Origin: Oscillospiraceae bacterium
GTDB taxonomy: Bacteria; Bacillota; Clostridia; Oscillospirales; Oscillospiraceae
Length of the DNA: 53,812 nt
Assembly (NCBI GenBank): GCA_017466215.1
Contig: JAFTUO010000051.1
Span: forward strand, 1 to 53,812
Direction: 5' to 3'
Positions within the stretch are counted from its first letter, which is position 1, and every line of letters starts with the position of its first letter. The notes under the pieces were generated by a model that worked only from the letters and a program-made list of their open reading frames with translations, was not told where the DNA came from and searched no databases. A program made the translations under genes and the position numbers. Of this stretch, positions 14,714-24,235 are shown one piece after another.

Positions 14714-14719
14714 TATAAT
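14691..14719 (+). promoter_or_regulatory. Sigma-A promoter of the Na/Pi cotransporter gene
   Basis: TTGACT, 17 bases, TATAAT. The -35 and spacer lie inside the last codons of the bile salt hydrolase gene. Confidence 0.8.
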
Positions 14720-14760
14720 TGTTTTAGCGCAAACAAACACTTTACGCACAAGGAGCAGCA

Positions 14761-16542
14761 TTGCCTATGACAACTTATATTTTCAAGGTAATTTCCCTGC
14801 TGGGTGGACTTGCACTGTTTTTGTTCGGTATGGACATTATGGGTCGCTCCCTGGAGCGGCAGGCCGGCAGCAGACTGCAAACGATCCTGGCCAAAATGAG
14901 TTCCAGCGTACCCAAGGGCTTCCTGCTGGGCCTGGGCGCCACGGCGATCATCCAGTCGTCGTCAGCGACTACGGTGATGGTGGTCGGCTTCGTCAACTCC
15001 GGTATTATGACCCTGAAACAGGCCGTAAGTGTCATTATGGGCTCCAACGTCGGTACGACTGTTACCGCGTGGATACTGTCTCTAAGCGGACTGGAAGGCG
15101 ACAGCTTTCTCATCCAGATCTTCAAGCCCTCCACGTTAGCTCCTGCCATCGGCGTCATCGGCATCGTTCTGTTTATGTTCACGAAAAACGAAAATAAGCG
15201 CAACATCGGTATGATTATGCTGGGCTTTATGGCGCTGATGACCGGCATGGATATTATGGGCGATTCCATGGCATTCCTGGAAGAAGAGCAATGGTTTGCC
15301 CAGCTGATGATCTCCTTCTCCAACCCCATTCTGGGTATTATCTTCGGTGCTGCGCTGACAGCGCTCATCCAGTCCTCCTCCGCATCTGTGGGTATCCTGC
15401 AGGGCTTGTGTGTAACCGGTGCAGTTTCCTTCGGTGCTGCGATCCCCATCATTCTGGGTCAGAACATCGGCACCTGTGTTACCGCGCTGATGGGCGCTAT
15501 CGGTGCAAACCGTAATGCCCGCCGCACCGCTGTTGTGCACCTGCTGTTCAACATTCTTGGTGTGGTGATCTTCTCTGCCGTATTTTACGGAATCGGTCTG
15601 GTTGCCCCCTGGAGCTTTTTGAATGACCCGGTTGCCCCCTGGGATATCTCCATCGTTCACACCGGCTTCAACCTGCTGGCTACCGCAGTGCTGCTGCCGC
15701 TCAATAATTTTCTTGTCAGGCTGGCTTGTTTGATCGTTCCCGACAAGCAGGAGGCCGAAAAGAACGAGCTGCTGGACGAGCGTCTGATGGTTACCCCCTC
15801 TGTGGCCATCCAGCGCGCTTACGAGGTCGCCGGCGAGATGGTACAAACCTGCCAGGAGGCCTTCAAGCAGGCCACGACCTTGCTGTTTAACTTTGATCCC
15901 AAGGTTTATGACAATGTTATCGCTCTGGAAGACGAGACCGACCGCTACGAAGACGCCCTGGGCACGTATCTGGTCAAGTTTGCCGGCAAGCGACTGTCCG
16001 TTGCGGATAACCGCACGATGAACACCCTGCTCTATTCCATCAGCGACATGGAGCGAATTGCCGACCACGCCGTAGCCATCGCCAAGGCCGGCAAGGAAAT
16101 GGCGGATAAGAATATCACCTTCTCCCAGCAGGCGCTGCAGGAGCTGCAGGTGCTGCAGGAAGCCGTCAATGCTGTTGTCCGGCGTACGGCAAGAGCCTTT
16201 GTTTACAGAGATATGAACAAGGCAATGGCCGTCGAGCCTCAGGAGCAGGTCGTAGATTCCCTGGTGCGGGAGATCAAATCCCGGCACATCCGCCGTCTGT
16301 GGGACGGTCTTTGCACCGTAGAGAGCGGTTTCATCCTGGAGGATATGCTGACCGCCTTTGAGCGTACCGCTGACCACTGCTCCAACGTAGCAGTTGAGAT
16401 GCTGCAGGTGGCTGAGGGCAAGCTGGAGGCCCACGAATACCTCAACGCCCTGAAGGCCGGCGAGCTGCAGGAAAGCGCCAAGTATTCCGAGCGCTTCGCA
16501 AAGTACAAGGCAAAATACGCCTTCCCCGAAGATCAGGACTGA
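14761..16542 (+). CDS. Na+/phosphate cotransporter with PhoU-like domain
   Basis: A 593-residue protein. Two inverted Na/Pi-cotransporter repeats cover the first 320 residues, each with the signature QSSSA (IIQSSSATTVMVVGF and LIQSSSASVGILQGL). The remaining 260 residues are helical with the PhoU-like pattern LALEDETDRYEDALGTY-like blocks and DMERIADHAVAIA. It would take up phosphate with sodium across the membrane. The start is either the TTG at 14761, 5 bases after GGAG, or the ATG at 14767; I keep the TTG because of spacing. It is monocistronic: its own promoter lies upstream and a terminator follows. Confidence 0.9.
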   Translation: MPMTTYIFKVISLLGGLALFLFGMDIMGRSLERQAGSRLQTILAKMSSSVPKGFLLGLGATAIIQSSSATTVMVVGFVNSGIMTLKQAVSVIMGSNVGTTVTAWILSLSGLEGDSFLIQIFKPSTLAPAIGVIGIVLFMFTKNENKRNIGMIMLGFMALMTGMDIMGDSMAFLEEEQWFAQLMISFSNPILGIIFGAALTALIQSSSASVGILQGLCVTGAVSFGAAIPIILGQNIGTCVTALMGAIGANRNARRTAVVHLLFNILGVVIFSAVFYGIGLVAPWSFLNDPVAPWDISIVHTGFNLLATAVLLPLNNFLVRLACLIVPDKQEAEKNELLDERLMVTPSVAIQRAYEVAGEMVQTCQEAFKQATTLLFNFDPKVYDNVIALEDETDRYEDALGTYLVKFAGKRLSVADNRTMNTLLYSISDMERIADHAVAIAKAGKEMADKNITFSQQALQELQVLQEAVNAVVRRTARAFVYRDMNKAMAVEPQEQVVDSLVREIKSRHIRRLWDGLCTVESGFILEDMLTAFERTADHCSNVAVEMLQVAEGKLEAHEYLNALKAGELQESAKYSERFAKYKAKYAFPEDQD

Positions 16543-16555
16543 TAACAAAAGCAAA

Positions 16556-16582
16556 CGGGACTGTTGCAACGCAACAGTCCCG
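16556..16582. terminator. Bidirectional terminator between Na/Pi and MATE genes
   Basis: A perfect 12 bp stem, CGGGACTGTTGC with GCAACAGTCCCG, with a T-run on the plus side. It lies between two convergent genes. Confidence 0.9.
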
Positions 16583-16589
16583 TATTTTT

Positions 16590-17933
16590 TCATTTTCCCA
16601 GTTTTGCTGCCATGCGGTAATAGGCAATGCTCAGCAAGATCGCTGCGCCGACCCAGGCGCCGACCTCTCCTATGAAGATACCTTCTTGCCACAACGTCAG
16701 CCCCACGACCACAGATCCGCCGACCCGGATCACAAACTCCGCAACGCCGCTCCACAGCGGGATCGTGGCGTTTCCCATACCCTGCAGCGCTGCCCGGTAA
16801 ACGTGCAGCAGGTACAAGACCGGCAGCATCAGGCTCATCGCGCACAAATACCGATATGCCACATCGCCGGCTGCCGCAGCCATTTGGGGCATTTCCGTAT
16901 CAATGAACAGCATCGTAATGCTTCGGCCAAAGGCGATCATCACCCCGCCGATCAACACAGCGGTTACTATACTCAGCAGTATGCCCCAATTCACGCCTTT
17001 GCGGATACGCTCCCAAAGTGCAGCGCCGAAATTCTGGCCGGCGTAGGTGGTGATCGCATAGCCGTAGGAAACCGCCGCGATCTCCAGAATGCCGTAAAGC
17101 TTATTGGTGGCGGTATAACCAGCAATAAAGCTGGTCTCAAAACGATTTATCACCGCCTGGACGGCCATACCGCCTACAGCAATGATAATAAACTGCGCCG
17201 CTAAAGGCGCACCCAGCCCCATCAGCGTCTTCACAAGAGCAGGATCTCCTGCCGTATGGCGTTTGCCAAATCGCAGCTGCGGCGAACGCAGCATCTTGAC
17301 CATACAAATCACGCCCGCCAGACACTGCGCAATCACAGTGGCGATAGCCGCGCCGGCGATGCCCATATCCAGCGTAAATACCGCAACGCAGTCCAGTATG
17401 ATATTGGCAAGCGACGCCACGATCATTGCAATCAGCGGCGTTTTGCTGTCGCCGACTGACCGCAGGACGCTGGCACAGTAATTGTAGAACATCATTGCCG
17501 GGATGCCTGCCAGGACGATACGGGAGTATGTAGCGGCATATCCCATCAGATTATCCGGCACTTGAAGCAGCTGCAAAAACAGCGGCAGGCCCAGCTGCGC
17601 CACCGCCAGGGAAACCACGGTAATATACACCGAAAGGATCGCAGAAAGACCGATGGTGTGCTTCAGGCCCTCCGTGTCCCCTTCTCCGTATTTCTGGGAC
17701 ATCCGGACGGAAAAGCCCTGGGTAAAGCCCTGGGCAATGGCAAGAAACATCCAGTTCAGCCAATCCACCGTACCCAGTGCTGCCAGCGCCTCTATGCTGA
17801 CGCCCTTGCCGACGATGGCGGTATCCACCACCGTGTACAGCTGCTGAAAAACATTTCCAAACATCAGCGGTATAGAAAACCGTAACAGCAAGCTGCCCGG
17901 ATGGCCCTGGGTCATATTAAGCTGACGATTCAT
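16590..17933 (-). CDS. MATE-family efflux transporter
   Basis: A 447-residue membrane protein with about 12 hydrophobic helices and two homologous halves. It opens with MTQGHPGSLLLRFSIPLM and continues with LYTVVDTAIVGKGVSIEALA, both standard for MATE proteins of the DinF/NorM type. It would export drugs or metabolites using sodium or protons; the substrate is unknown. I use the ATG at 17933 (MNRQLNMTQ) because GGAGAGAG precedes it and it forms an ATGA overlap with the GNAT gene. It is convergent with the Na/Pi gene. Confidence 0.92.
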   Translation of the reverse strand: MNRQLNMTQGHPGSLLLRFSIPLMFGNVFQQLYTVVDTAIVGKGVSIEALAALGTVDWLNWMFLAIAQGFTQGFSVRMSQKYGEGDTEGLKHTIGLSAILSVYITVVSLAVAQLGLPLFLQLLQVPDNLMGYAATYSRIVLAGIPAMMFYNYCASVLRSVGDSKTPLIAMIVASLANIILDCVAVFTLDMGIAGAAIATVIAQCLAGVICMVKMLRSPQLRFGKRHTAGDPALVKTLMGLGAPLAAQFIIIAVGGMAVQAVINRFETSFIAGYTATNKLYGILEIAAVSYGYAITTYAGQNFGAALWERIRKGVNWGILLSIVTAVLIGGVMIAFGRSITMLFIDTEMPQMAAAAGDVAYRYLCAMSLMLPVLYLLHVYRAALQGMGNATIPLWSGVAEFVIRVGGSVVVGLTLWQEGIFIGEVGAWVGAAILLSIAYYRMAAKLGK

Positions 17934-18418
17934 AAACTCTCTCTCCGTAGTGTTGATTGACGGCACAGCGTAACCGCCCTGTCATTTACAGAGCCGTCGA
18001 TGTAGACGGCAGACTCTGAAATCTTGCTAAATCCACACTTTTCGTGGATCGCAAGGGACGCTGCATTGTTTTTGCTCACGTGGGAATAGATCTTCTCAGG
18101 AAATTCCGCCAAAACTGCACGAATCAGCCTTTGCGCATAACCCTTGCGCCGATGCTTTGGTGCCGTCTCCAGCGCTTCCAGCAGGAGACCGTCCTTATAG
18201 GGCTCCAAGCGCAGCGCGCTGATATACTCGCCGCCCTCCACCCAGACCGCGTACACCGCACCGGGTACTGGGAAAAAGCAATCGCGCAGGTACTGATAAA
18301 AGTCCTGCCCTGCCTGCAAAAGACCAGTTTCCGCCGCCTTTTCCAGATTGCCTTCCATATACACTTCCATCAGATCGCCAAAACGCAGCTGCTGCAGCGA
18401 CTTTGCAAGGTAGAGCAT
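17930..18418 (-). CDS. GNAT-family N-acetyltransferase
   Basis: A 162-residue acetyltransferase. The acetyl-CoA loop is visible as ETAPKHRRKGYAQRLI, and the later segment SKNNAASLAIHEKCGF is the usual GNAT motif B. The substrate is not predictable. It is the first gene of a two-gene unit with the MATE pump, overlapping its start by four bases, which raises the possibility that both deal with the same small molecule. A good promoter lies 27 to 55 bases upstream. Confidence 0.88.
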   Translation of the reverse strand: MLYLAKSLQQLRFGDLMEVYMEGNLEKAAETGLLQAGQDFYQYLRDCFFPVPGAVYAVWVEGGEYISALRLEPYKDGLLLEALETAPKHRRKGYAQRLIRAVLAEFPEKIYSHVSKNNAASLAIHEKCGFSKISESAVYIDGSVNDRAVTLCRQSTLRRESL

Positions 18419-18444
18419 TCTGTCCCTCCGCTACATTTTTTAGT

Positions 18445-18473
18445 AGTATACCATAGCTGCTCCCGGTTTGCAA
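18445..18473 (-). promoter_or_regulatory. Sigma-A promoter of the GNAT-MATE unit
   Basis: TTGCAA, 17 bases, TATACT on the minus strand. Confidence 0.75.
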
Positions 18474-18617
18474 ATATTTCACCAAAAACAAAATGATGCA
18501 GCCAATCCTTCATTTTGCAAAACCGCTATAAAAATACTGCAAAAAGTTGGGTTTTCGGTGTATACAAATTATGAATGCGGTTTGCATAACGCCATAATAC
18601 CAGCTCTATGCGAAAAG

Positions 18618-18647
18618 TTATTCACACTTTCCACAGGTTTTTCCACA
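18618..18647 (+). other. Cluster of three DnaA-box-like sites in a gene-free stretch
   Basis: TTATTCACA (18618), CTTTCCACA (18627) and TTTTCCACA (18639) follow one another in the same orientation; the DnaA consensus is TTATCCACA. They lie in an AT-rich gene-free stretch from 18419 to 18831 that otherwise holds only a promoter and a terminator. No dnaA or dnaN is in the window. Confidence 0.4.
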
Positions 18648-18798
18648 GCCCCTTGGGAATGAATTTCCTGTCGAAATTAGTAAAACAGCATCGAATCGCG
18701 GAAGATCAAAACATTTTATGAACAAACCGCGGACAAAAAATGTCAGCGCTGGAATGATTATACATTTTTTGAATGCATACTGCAAAATAAAGATGAAA

Positions 18799-18828
18799 AA
18801 TGCAGGAGATCATCAGATCTCCTGCATT
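18799..18828 (-). terminator. Terminator of the cysS-polA-rimI-tsaD operon
   Basis: A 13 bp stem (AATGCAGGAGATC with GATCTCCTGCATT) directly after tsaD, followed by T residues on the minus strand. Confidence 0.85.
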
Positions 18829-18831
18829 CTC

Positions 18832-19848
18832 TTAAATTTCCTCACCAAGGACAGATTTTGTGGCGTAGGCATTCAGGTGCATATCCGCCACATTTCCGGC
18901 CTTAAACTCGTAATAGCCTTGCGCGCCGATCATTGCCGCATTGTCGCCGCACAGAGAAAGCGGTGGCAAATATACCTGCACGTCCAGCTTCTCCACCGCC
19001 TCCATAAGATCCTTGCGGATGCGGGAATTGGCCGCCACGCCGCCGGCAATGGCGATCTTTTTGCGGCCGGTCTGTCGGATAGCCTGCACCACTCTGGGCA
19101 CTAAGGTGTCCGACACAGCGGCGCTAAAGGATGCGCAGAGGCTGGGAACATCCAGCTCCTCCCCCACCTGCTCGGCGTGATGGATCAGATTCAGTGCCGC
19201 CGTTTTCAGGCCCGAGAAGCTCATATCATAGGGGTTCGCGCCGGGCTTGGACCGGGGCAAATTGTACTTGGTATCGTCGCCCTCCCGGGCAGCTTTGTCC
19301 AGCGCCGCACCGCCGGGGTAAGGCATTCCCAGCACCCGTGCCACCTTATCAAAGCACTCGCCTGCCGCATCATCTAACGATGTGCCCAGGATCTGCATTT
19401 TGGTATAGTCCTGCACATCCACGATCATCGTATGGCCGCCGGACACCACAAGGCACAAAAACGGCGGCTCAAGATCAGGATAGGCAATATAGTTCGCAGC
19501 AATATGGCCGCGGATATGATGCACAGGGATCAAGGGCTTTCCCATCGTCAAAGCGGTAGCCTTGGCAAAATTCACACCCACCAGCACCGCACCGATGAGA
19601 CCCGGCGCATAGGTAACCGCCACAGCATCAATATCAGAGCGAGTCAGCCCGGTCTTCTCCAGCGCCTGCTCTGCCAGGCCGTAGATAGCCTCGATATGCT
19701 TTCTGGAGGCGATCTCCGGCACAACGCCGCCGTAAATCCGGTGCAGCTCCACCTGGGAGGCGATGCAGTCCGTCAGTACCTGCCGGCCGTCGCGGACGAT
19801 GGCCACCGCAGTTTCGTCGCAGGAGGATTCCACTGCCAGTATATTCAT
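18832..19848 (-). CDS. tsaD: tRNA N6-adenosine threonylcarbamoyltransferase
   Basis: A 338-residue TsaD/Gcp protein, which with TsaB and TsaE puts the t6A modification on A37 of ANN-decoding tRNAs. It starts MNILAVESSCDETAVAI; the metal-binding motif is in VHHIRGHIAANY, and ATP-binding blocks VSGGHTMIV and AGGVAANSRIR follow. The length is normal. The ATG at 19848 has AAGGAG 8 bases upstream and overlaps the rimI stop (ATGA); an upstream GTG in frame is less likely. tsaB and tsaE are not in the window. Confidence 0.96.
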   Translation of the reverse strand: MNILAVESSCDETAVAIVRDGRQVLTDCIASQVELHRIYGGVVPEIASRKHIEAIYGLAEQALEKTGLTRSDIDAVAVTYAPGLIGAVLVGVNFAKATALTMGKPLIPVHHIRGHIAANYIAYPDLEPPFLCLVVSGGHTMIVDVQDYTKMQILGTSLDDAAGECFDKVARVLGMPYPGGAALDKAAREGDDTKYNLPRSKPGANPYDMSFSGLKTAALNLIHHAEQVGEELDVPSLCASFSAAVSDTLVPRVVQAIRQTGRKKIAIAGGVAANSRIRKDLMEAVEKLDVQVYLPPLSLCGDNAAMIGAQGYYEFKAGNVADMHLNAYATKSVLGEEI

Positions 19849-20288
19849 AGCTGCCACTCCTTTCGCAGGATCAAAGCATCCTCTCTGGGGCTGCGGTAGT
19901 AATTGGGACGTCTGCCGATCGGGGCAAATCCCAGCTTTTCATACAGCCGGATCGCGGCGGCATTGGAGGCGCGCACCTCCAGCGTCAGGCAGTGATTGCC
20001 ATTGGCTTTCAACTGCTTCACCAGCGCGTCAATGAGAGCCGCTGCAACGCCCTGACGGCGGTAATCAGGCGCTACTGCGATATTCATCATATCCGTCTCG
20101 CCCATCACGCTCTGCGAGCCCACATAGCCTGCCACGCGATCCCCATCCAGCGCCACCAGCCACAGCGACAGCGGATTGCCAAGCTCCCCCGCGAGACTGT
20201 TTTCGCTCCAGGGCTCGCTGAAGCAGAGCTTTTCCAGCGCCGCTACCTGGGGCACGTGGATGCTTTGCATCTTCAAAATTTCAATCAT
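19845..20288 (-). CDS. rimI: Ribosomal-protein-alanine N-acetyltransferase
   Basis: A 147-residue RimI-type GNAT enzyme with NIAVAPDYRRQGVAAALIDA as acetyl-CoA loop and EVRASNAAAIRLYEKLGF as the downstream motif. RimI acetylates the N-terminus of ribosomal protein S18 in E. coli; in Firmicutes it is usually next to tsa genes, as here. ATGA overlaps link it to polA upstream and tsaD downstream. Confidence 0.9.
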   Translation of the reverse strand: MIEILKMQSIHVPQVAALEKLCFSEPWSENSLAGELGNPLSLWLVALDGDRVAGYVGSQSVMGETDMMNIAVAPDYRRQGVAAALIDALVKQLKANGNHCLTLEVRASNAAAIRLYEKLGFAPIGRRPNYYRSPREDALILRKEWQL

Positions 20289-22807
20289 TTTGCATCAAAC
20301 CAACTTTTTCCGATTTTCGCTTCGGCGATCAGCGGTACGTTCAGGCTCGCCACCTGCTGCATCTGTCCACTGACCAGAGCTGCAACATCATTTGCAATTT
20401 CTTCCGGGCATTCCACGATCAGTTCATCGTGGACCTGCAGCAGCAGCTTCGCCTCGGGATAATTTTCCCGCAATGCCTTGTCCACCCGGACCATAGCCAG
20501 CTTGATCAGATCTGCCGCTGTGCCCTGGATGGGGGTGTTCAGCGCGATGCGCTCCGCACCCTGGCGAATGTTGAAATTGCTGCTCTTCAGCTCCGGGATA
20601 TAGCGCTTTCTGCCGTAGAGGGTCTGGGTGAAGCCCGCCTCCCGGGCGTCAAGCACCACCTGCTTCATATAATCGCGCACACCCTGATAATTGGCAAGAT
20701 AGCTGTCGATATAGTCCCTGGCTTCGTACCGGGAAACGCCGATATCTTCCGCCAGAGAGAACTCAGAAATGCCGTAAACGATGCCGAAATTGACGGCTTT
20801 TGCGTGCCGCCGCTGCAAAGGTGTTACGTTTTCCGGCTCTACGCCAAATACCTGCGATGCCGTTGCCGTATGGATGTCCATACCGGTGCGGAACGCTTCC
20901 AGCATCCGGGTATCTTCCGCAATATGGGCCAGTACCCGCAGCTCGATCTGGCTGTAGTCCGCATCCACCAGAACGCAGCCGGGTCTGGGGACAAACATTT
21001 TCCGGATCTCCGCGCCCAGATCGGTACGCACGGGGATATTCTGCAGATTGGGCTCAGTAGAGGACAGCCGTCCCGTAGCGGTAACAAGATTCTGGAACGT
21101 GGTGCGGATGCGGCCGTCATCGCAGATCACCTTCATCAGTCCGTCGGCATAGGTGGACTTCAGCTTGGTCAGCATCCGGTAGTCCATAATCGCCGGGATG
21201 ATGGGGTGCTTATTCTTTAGTTTCTCCAGCACATCCGCGTTGGTGGAATAGCCGGTCTTGGTCTTCTTCACCGGGGGCAGCCCCAGCTTGTCAAACAGCA
21301 GCTCACCCAACTGACGGGTGGAGTTGATATTAAAGGGCTCCCCAGAGTAGCCATAGATCAGCGTTTCGCAATCGTCGATCCGCTGAGCCAGCATATCGCC
21401 AAACTGCTGCAGCTGCTGCCGGTCAATGGCGATGCCCTGCCGCTCCATCCGGTACAGCACCGGGCAAAGAGGCAGCTCGATCTCATAATAGAGCTTATCC
21501 ATCCCCTGCTTTTGCAGCTGTGCATCCAGTTCTGCGCGCAGCTGCCAGATCACCTGCGCGCAGGCGGCGGTATCGCCGTCGTCCACCGTAACGCCCAGGA
21601 AATTGGTTGCCAGCTTGGACACCGGATAGTCCGACTGGGAAGGATTCAGATCATAGGCCGCCAGCGCCGTATCAAACACGGCTTCGCCGTAGGCAATTCC
21701 CAGTTCATCCAGAGTGTGCATTGTGGTTTTGCTGTCGTGGCAGATCATCTTTGCCGGCAGGCTAAGACCCATCTGGGCCTCCAGCGGTGTGCGTACGCAA
21801 ACGCCCTTGTCGCAGGCGATGCCGATAGCACCGTCAGGTGCAACATACACGGCGCACTCCGTCGTTTCTTCCGGCAGCGCATCCAGCTCCGGCAGCTTTA
21901 CCCAGGGCATTTCCTTTTTGGGCAGTTCCTGCTCCGCACCCCGCAGGCCGTAACGGTCAATGAGGCGGACAAACTCTAATTTTTGGAACAGCCGGTAAAG
22001 CTCCGCCCGGTTATAGGGCTGGATCACCGCGTCCATCGGCGCAAAATCAATAGGTGCTTCCGGACGAATGGTGGCAAGATCATAGGAAAGGTAGGCATTT
22101 TCCCTGCCGTTTTCCAGCTTTTCCCGCAGTTTGGGAGCGATTGAGCTATCCGCAATGTTCTCGTATACGCCATCCAGGCTGCCGAATTTCAGCAGCAGCT
22201 GTGTGGCCGTTTTGGGACCTACGCCGGCAACGCCGGGAATATTATCGGAAGAATCGCCCATCAGCGCCTTCAGGTCGATCAGCTTCTTCGGCTCAAAGCC
22301 GTATTCTTCCCGGAACACTTCCTCGGTATACAGCGTAGCCGTGGTCTGTCCGGCTTTGGAAATAACCAGCTTGATGTGGACATTTTTGTCGATCAGCTGC
22401 AGGCTGTCCCGGTCGCCGGTAACCACCACGCACTCCCACTCATTGTTGGAGCAGATCTTGCCCACTGTGCCGATCACGTCGTCGGCCTCCCAGCCCTGGC
22501 AGGCGTAAATAGGGATATTCATCGCCTGCAAAACTTCTTTCATTACCGGCATCTGCTGTGCCAGCTCCTCCGGCATTGCGTGGCGGGTGGCCTTGTAGCC
22601 GTCGTACTGCAGATGGCGGAAGGTAGGGCCGTGCAGGTCAAAGGCGACGCAGACCGCGTCGGGCTGCTCTTCCTTTTCCATCTTCTCCAGAATGTTCAAA
22701 AAGCCGTAGATCGCGTTGGTGTAGAGTCCCTCCCGTGTTGTGAGGGGGCGTACGCCGTAAAACGCGCGATTGATGACGGAATTTCCGTCAAAGATCATCA
22801 GCTTCAT
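20285..22807 (-). CDS. polA: DNA polymerase I
   Basis: An 840-residue family A polymerase. The N-terminal 5'-3' exonuclease begins MIFDGNSVINRAFYG and contains CQGWEADDVIGT. The polymerase motifs are DADYSQIELR (A), RRHAKAVNFGIVYGIS (B) and QVHDELIVE (C). The middle domain (about 300 to 460) lacks the D-x-E motif of the 3'-5' proofreading nuclease, which is frequent in Gram-positive PolA proteins. The ATG at 22807 follows GGAG and overlaps the cysS stop (ATGA), so the repair polymerase is co-translated with cysteinyl-tRNA synthetase and placed under its T-box. Confidence 0.96.
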   Translation of the reverse strand: MKLMIFDGNSVINRAFYGVRPLTTREGLYTNAIYGFLNILEKMEKEEQPDAVCVAFDLHGPTFRHLQYDGYKATRHAMPEELAQQMPVMKEVLQAMNIPIYACQGWEADDVIGTVGKICSNNEWECVVVTGDRDSLQLIDKNVHIKLVISKAGQTTATLYTEEVFREEYGFEPKKLIDLKALMGDSSDNIPGVAGVGPKTATQLLLKFGSLDGVYENIADSSIAPKLREKLENGRENAYLSYDLATIRPEAPIDFAPMDAVIQPYNRAELYRLFQKLEFVRLIDRYGLRGAEQELPKKEMPWVKLPELDALPEETTECAVYVAPDGAIGIACDKGVCVRTPLEAQMGLSLPAKMICHDSKTTMHTLDELGIAYGEAVFDTALAAYDLNPSQSDYPVSKLATNFLGVTVDDGDTAACAQVIWQLRAELDAQLQKQGMDKLYYEIELPLCPVLYRMERQGIAIDRQQLQQFGDMLAQRIDDCETLIYGYSGEPFNINSTRQLGELLFDKLGLPPVKKTKTGYSTNADVLEKLKNKHPIIPAIMDYRMLTKLKSTYADGLMKVICDDGRIRTTFQNLVTATGRLSSTEPNLQNIPVRTDLGAEIRKMFVPRPGCVLVDADYSQIELRVLAHIAEDTRMLEAFRTGMDIHTATASQVFGVEPENVTPLQRRHAKAVNFGIVYGISEFSLAEDIGVSRYEARDYIDSYLANYQGVRDYMKQVVLDAREAGFTQTLYGRKRYIPELKSSNFNIRQGAERIALNTPIQGTAADLIKLAMVRVDKALRENYPEAKLLLQVHDELIVECPEEIANDVAALVSGQMQQVASLNVPLIAEAKIGKSWFDAK

Positions 22808-24219
22808 ACTTTTCTCCACTTTGCGCCTTGAGGCGTGTCAATGATCTCGATTCCTCTTGCTTTCAGCTCGTCGCGGATGCGGTCAGCCTCGGCCCAGTTT
22901 TTGGCTTTCTTGGCCTCGGTTCTGGCGGCAACCAGTGCGTCGATCTCGGGATCGGCAGATGCGGCGGCTTCCTCTGCTTCTTTCTTGCGCAGATTTTCAG
23001 CAGCAGACAGCAGATTCAGGGACAGTACCTGATCGAAATCCGCCAGCGCCGCCAGCTTGGTGGCATCATTGCACTTGGCTTTCAGTACATCATACACCGC
23101 AGTAACGGCAAGAGAGGTGTTCAGATCGCCGTTCAGCGCGCCAACAAAGCGCTCCTTCAGGGCATTGAAAGCGTCAGCTTCAACTTCGCCTTCGTCCTTC
23201 AAGGAAGCGATCTTGGCGATCAGCTTATCATAGGCAACAACGGCGTTATCAAGATTCTCCCAGCTGAACACCAGATTCCGGCGGTAGTGGCTCTGCAGGC
23301 AGAACAGCCGGTACGCCATAGGATCATACCCCTTGCTTTCCAGCAGAGAGACCGTCAAAAATTCGCCCTTGGACTTGGACATTTTGCCGGTGTCGGTATT
23401 CAGGTGGTGAACGTGGAACCAATAGTTACACCACTTGTGGCCCAGATAGCTCTCAGACTGGGCGATCTCATTGGTATGGTGCGGGAAAGCATTGTCGATG
23501 CCGCCGGCGTGGATATCCAGGTCCTCACCCAGATGCTTCATCGAAATGCAGGAGCATTCAATATGCCAGCCGGGATAGCCCACGCCCCAGGGAGAATCCC
23601 ACTTCAGCGCCTGATCTTCGAACTTGCTCTTGGTAAACCACAGCACGAAGTCATTTCTGTTCTTCTTATTGGTGTCCTCTTCCACGCCCTCACGAACGCC
23701 AACGGCCAGATCTTCCTCATTATGGTCGTTGAAAACATAGTATTTTTCCAGCGAAGAGGTATCGAAATACACGTTTCCGCCGGCAAGGTATGCTTTCCCG
23801 TCGTTCAAGAGCTTCTGCACCATCTCAATATACTCGTCGATGCAGTTGGTAGCCGGCTCAACAACATCCGGCTTCTTGATATTCAGCTTCTCGCAGTCAG
23901 CAAAGAAAGCGTCGGTATAATACTGGGCGATCTCCATCACGGTCTTATTCTCCCGCTTTGCGCCCTTGAGCATCTTATCCTCGCCGGTGTCGGCATCAGA
24001 AGCCAGATGGCCTACGTCGGTAATATTCATAACCCGCTTGACGCCGTAACCCACATAACGCAGAGCTTTTTCCAGCACATCCTCCATAATATAGGTGCGC
24101 AGGTTGCCAATATGGGCATAGTGGTACACCGTCGGTCCGCAGGTGTACATCTTCACTAAGTCAGGGTTATTGGGGACAAACAGTTCCTTTTTATGGGTTG
24201 CAGAATTATAAAGATACAT
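22804..24219 (-). CDS. cysS: Cysteinyl-tRNA synthetase
   Basis: A 471-residue class I synthetase that charges tRNA-Cys. The HIGH-type motif is YAHIGNL, and KMSKSKG gives the KMSKS loop. Zinc ligands are visible in YTCGPTVY, ECSCISMKHLG and HHTNEIAQSE. The ATG at 24219 has GGAGGAG just upstream. A T-box leader with a Cys specifier precedes the gene, so expression should rise when uncharged tRNA-Cys accumulates. It is the first gene of the cysS-polA-rimI-tsaD operon. Confidence 0.96.
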   Translation of the reverse strand: MYLYNSATHKKELFVPNNPDLVKMYTCGPTVYHYAHIGNLRTYIMEDVLEKALRYVGYGVKRVMNITDVGHLASDADTGEDKMLKGAKRENKTVMEIAQYYTDAFFADCEKLNIKKPDVVEPATNCIDEYIEMVQKLLNDGKAYLAGGNVYFDTSSLEKYYVFNDHNEEDLAVGVREGVEEDTNKKNRNDFVLWFTKSKFEDQALKWDSPWGVGYPGWHIECSCISMKHLGEDLDIHAGGIDNAFPHHTNEIAQSESYLGHKWCNYWFHVHHLNTDTGKMSKSKGEFLTVSLLESKGYDPMAYRLFCLQSHYRRNLVFSWENLDNAVVAYDKLIAKIASLKDEGEVEADAFNALKERFVGALNGDLNTSLAVTAVYDVLKAKCNDATKLAALADFDQVLSLNLLSAAENLRKKEAEEAAASADPEIDALVAARTEAKKAKNWAEADRIRDELKARGIEIIDTPQGAKWRKV

Positions 24220-24235
24220 AGTAACTCCTCCAAAA

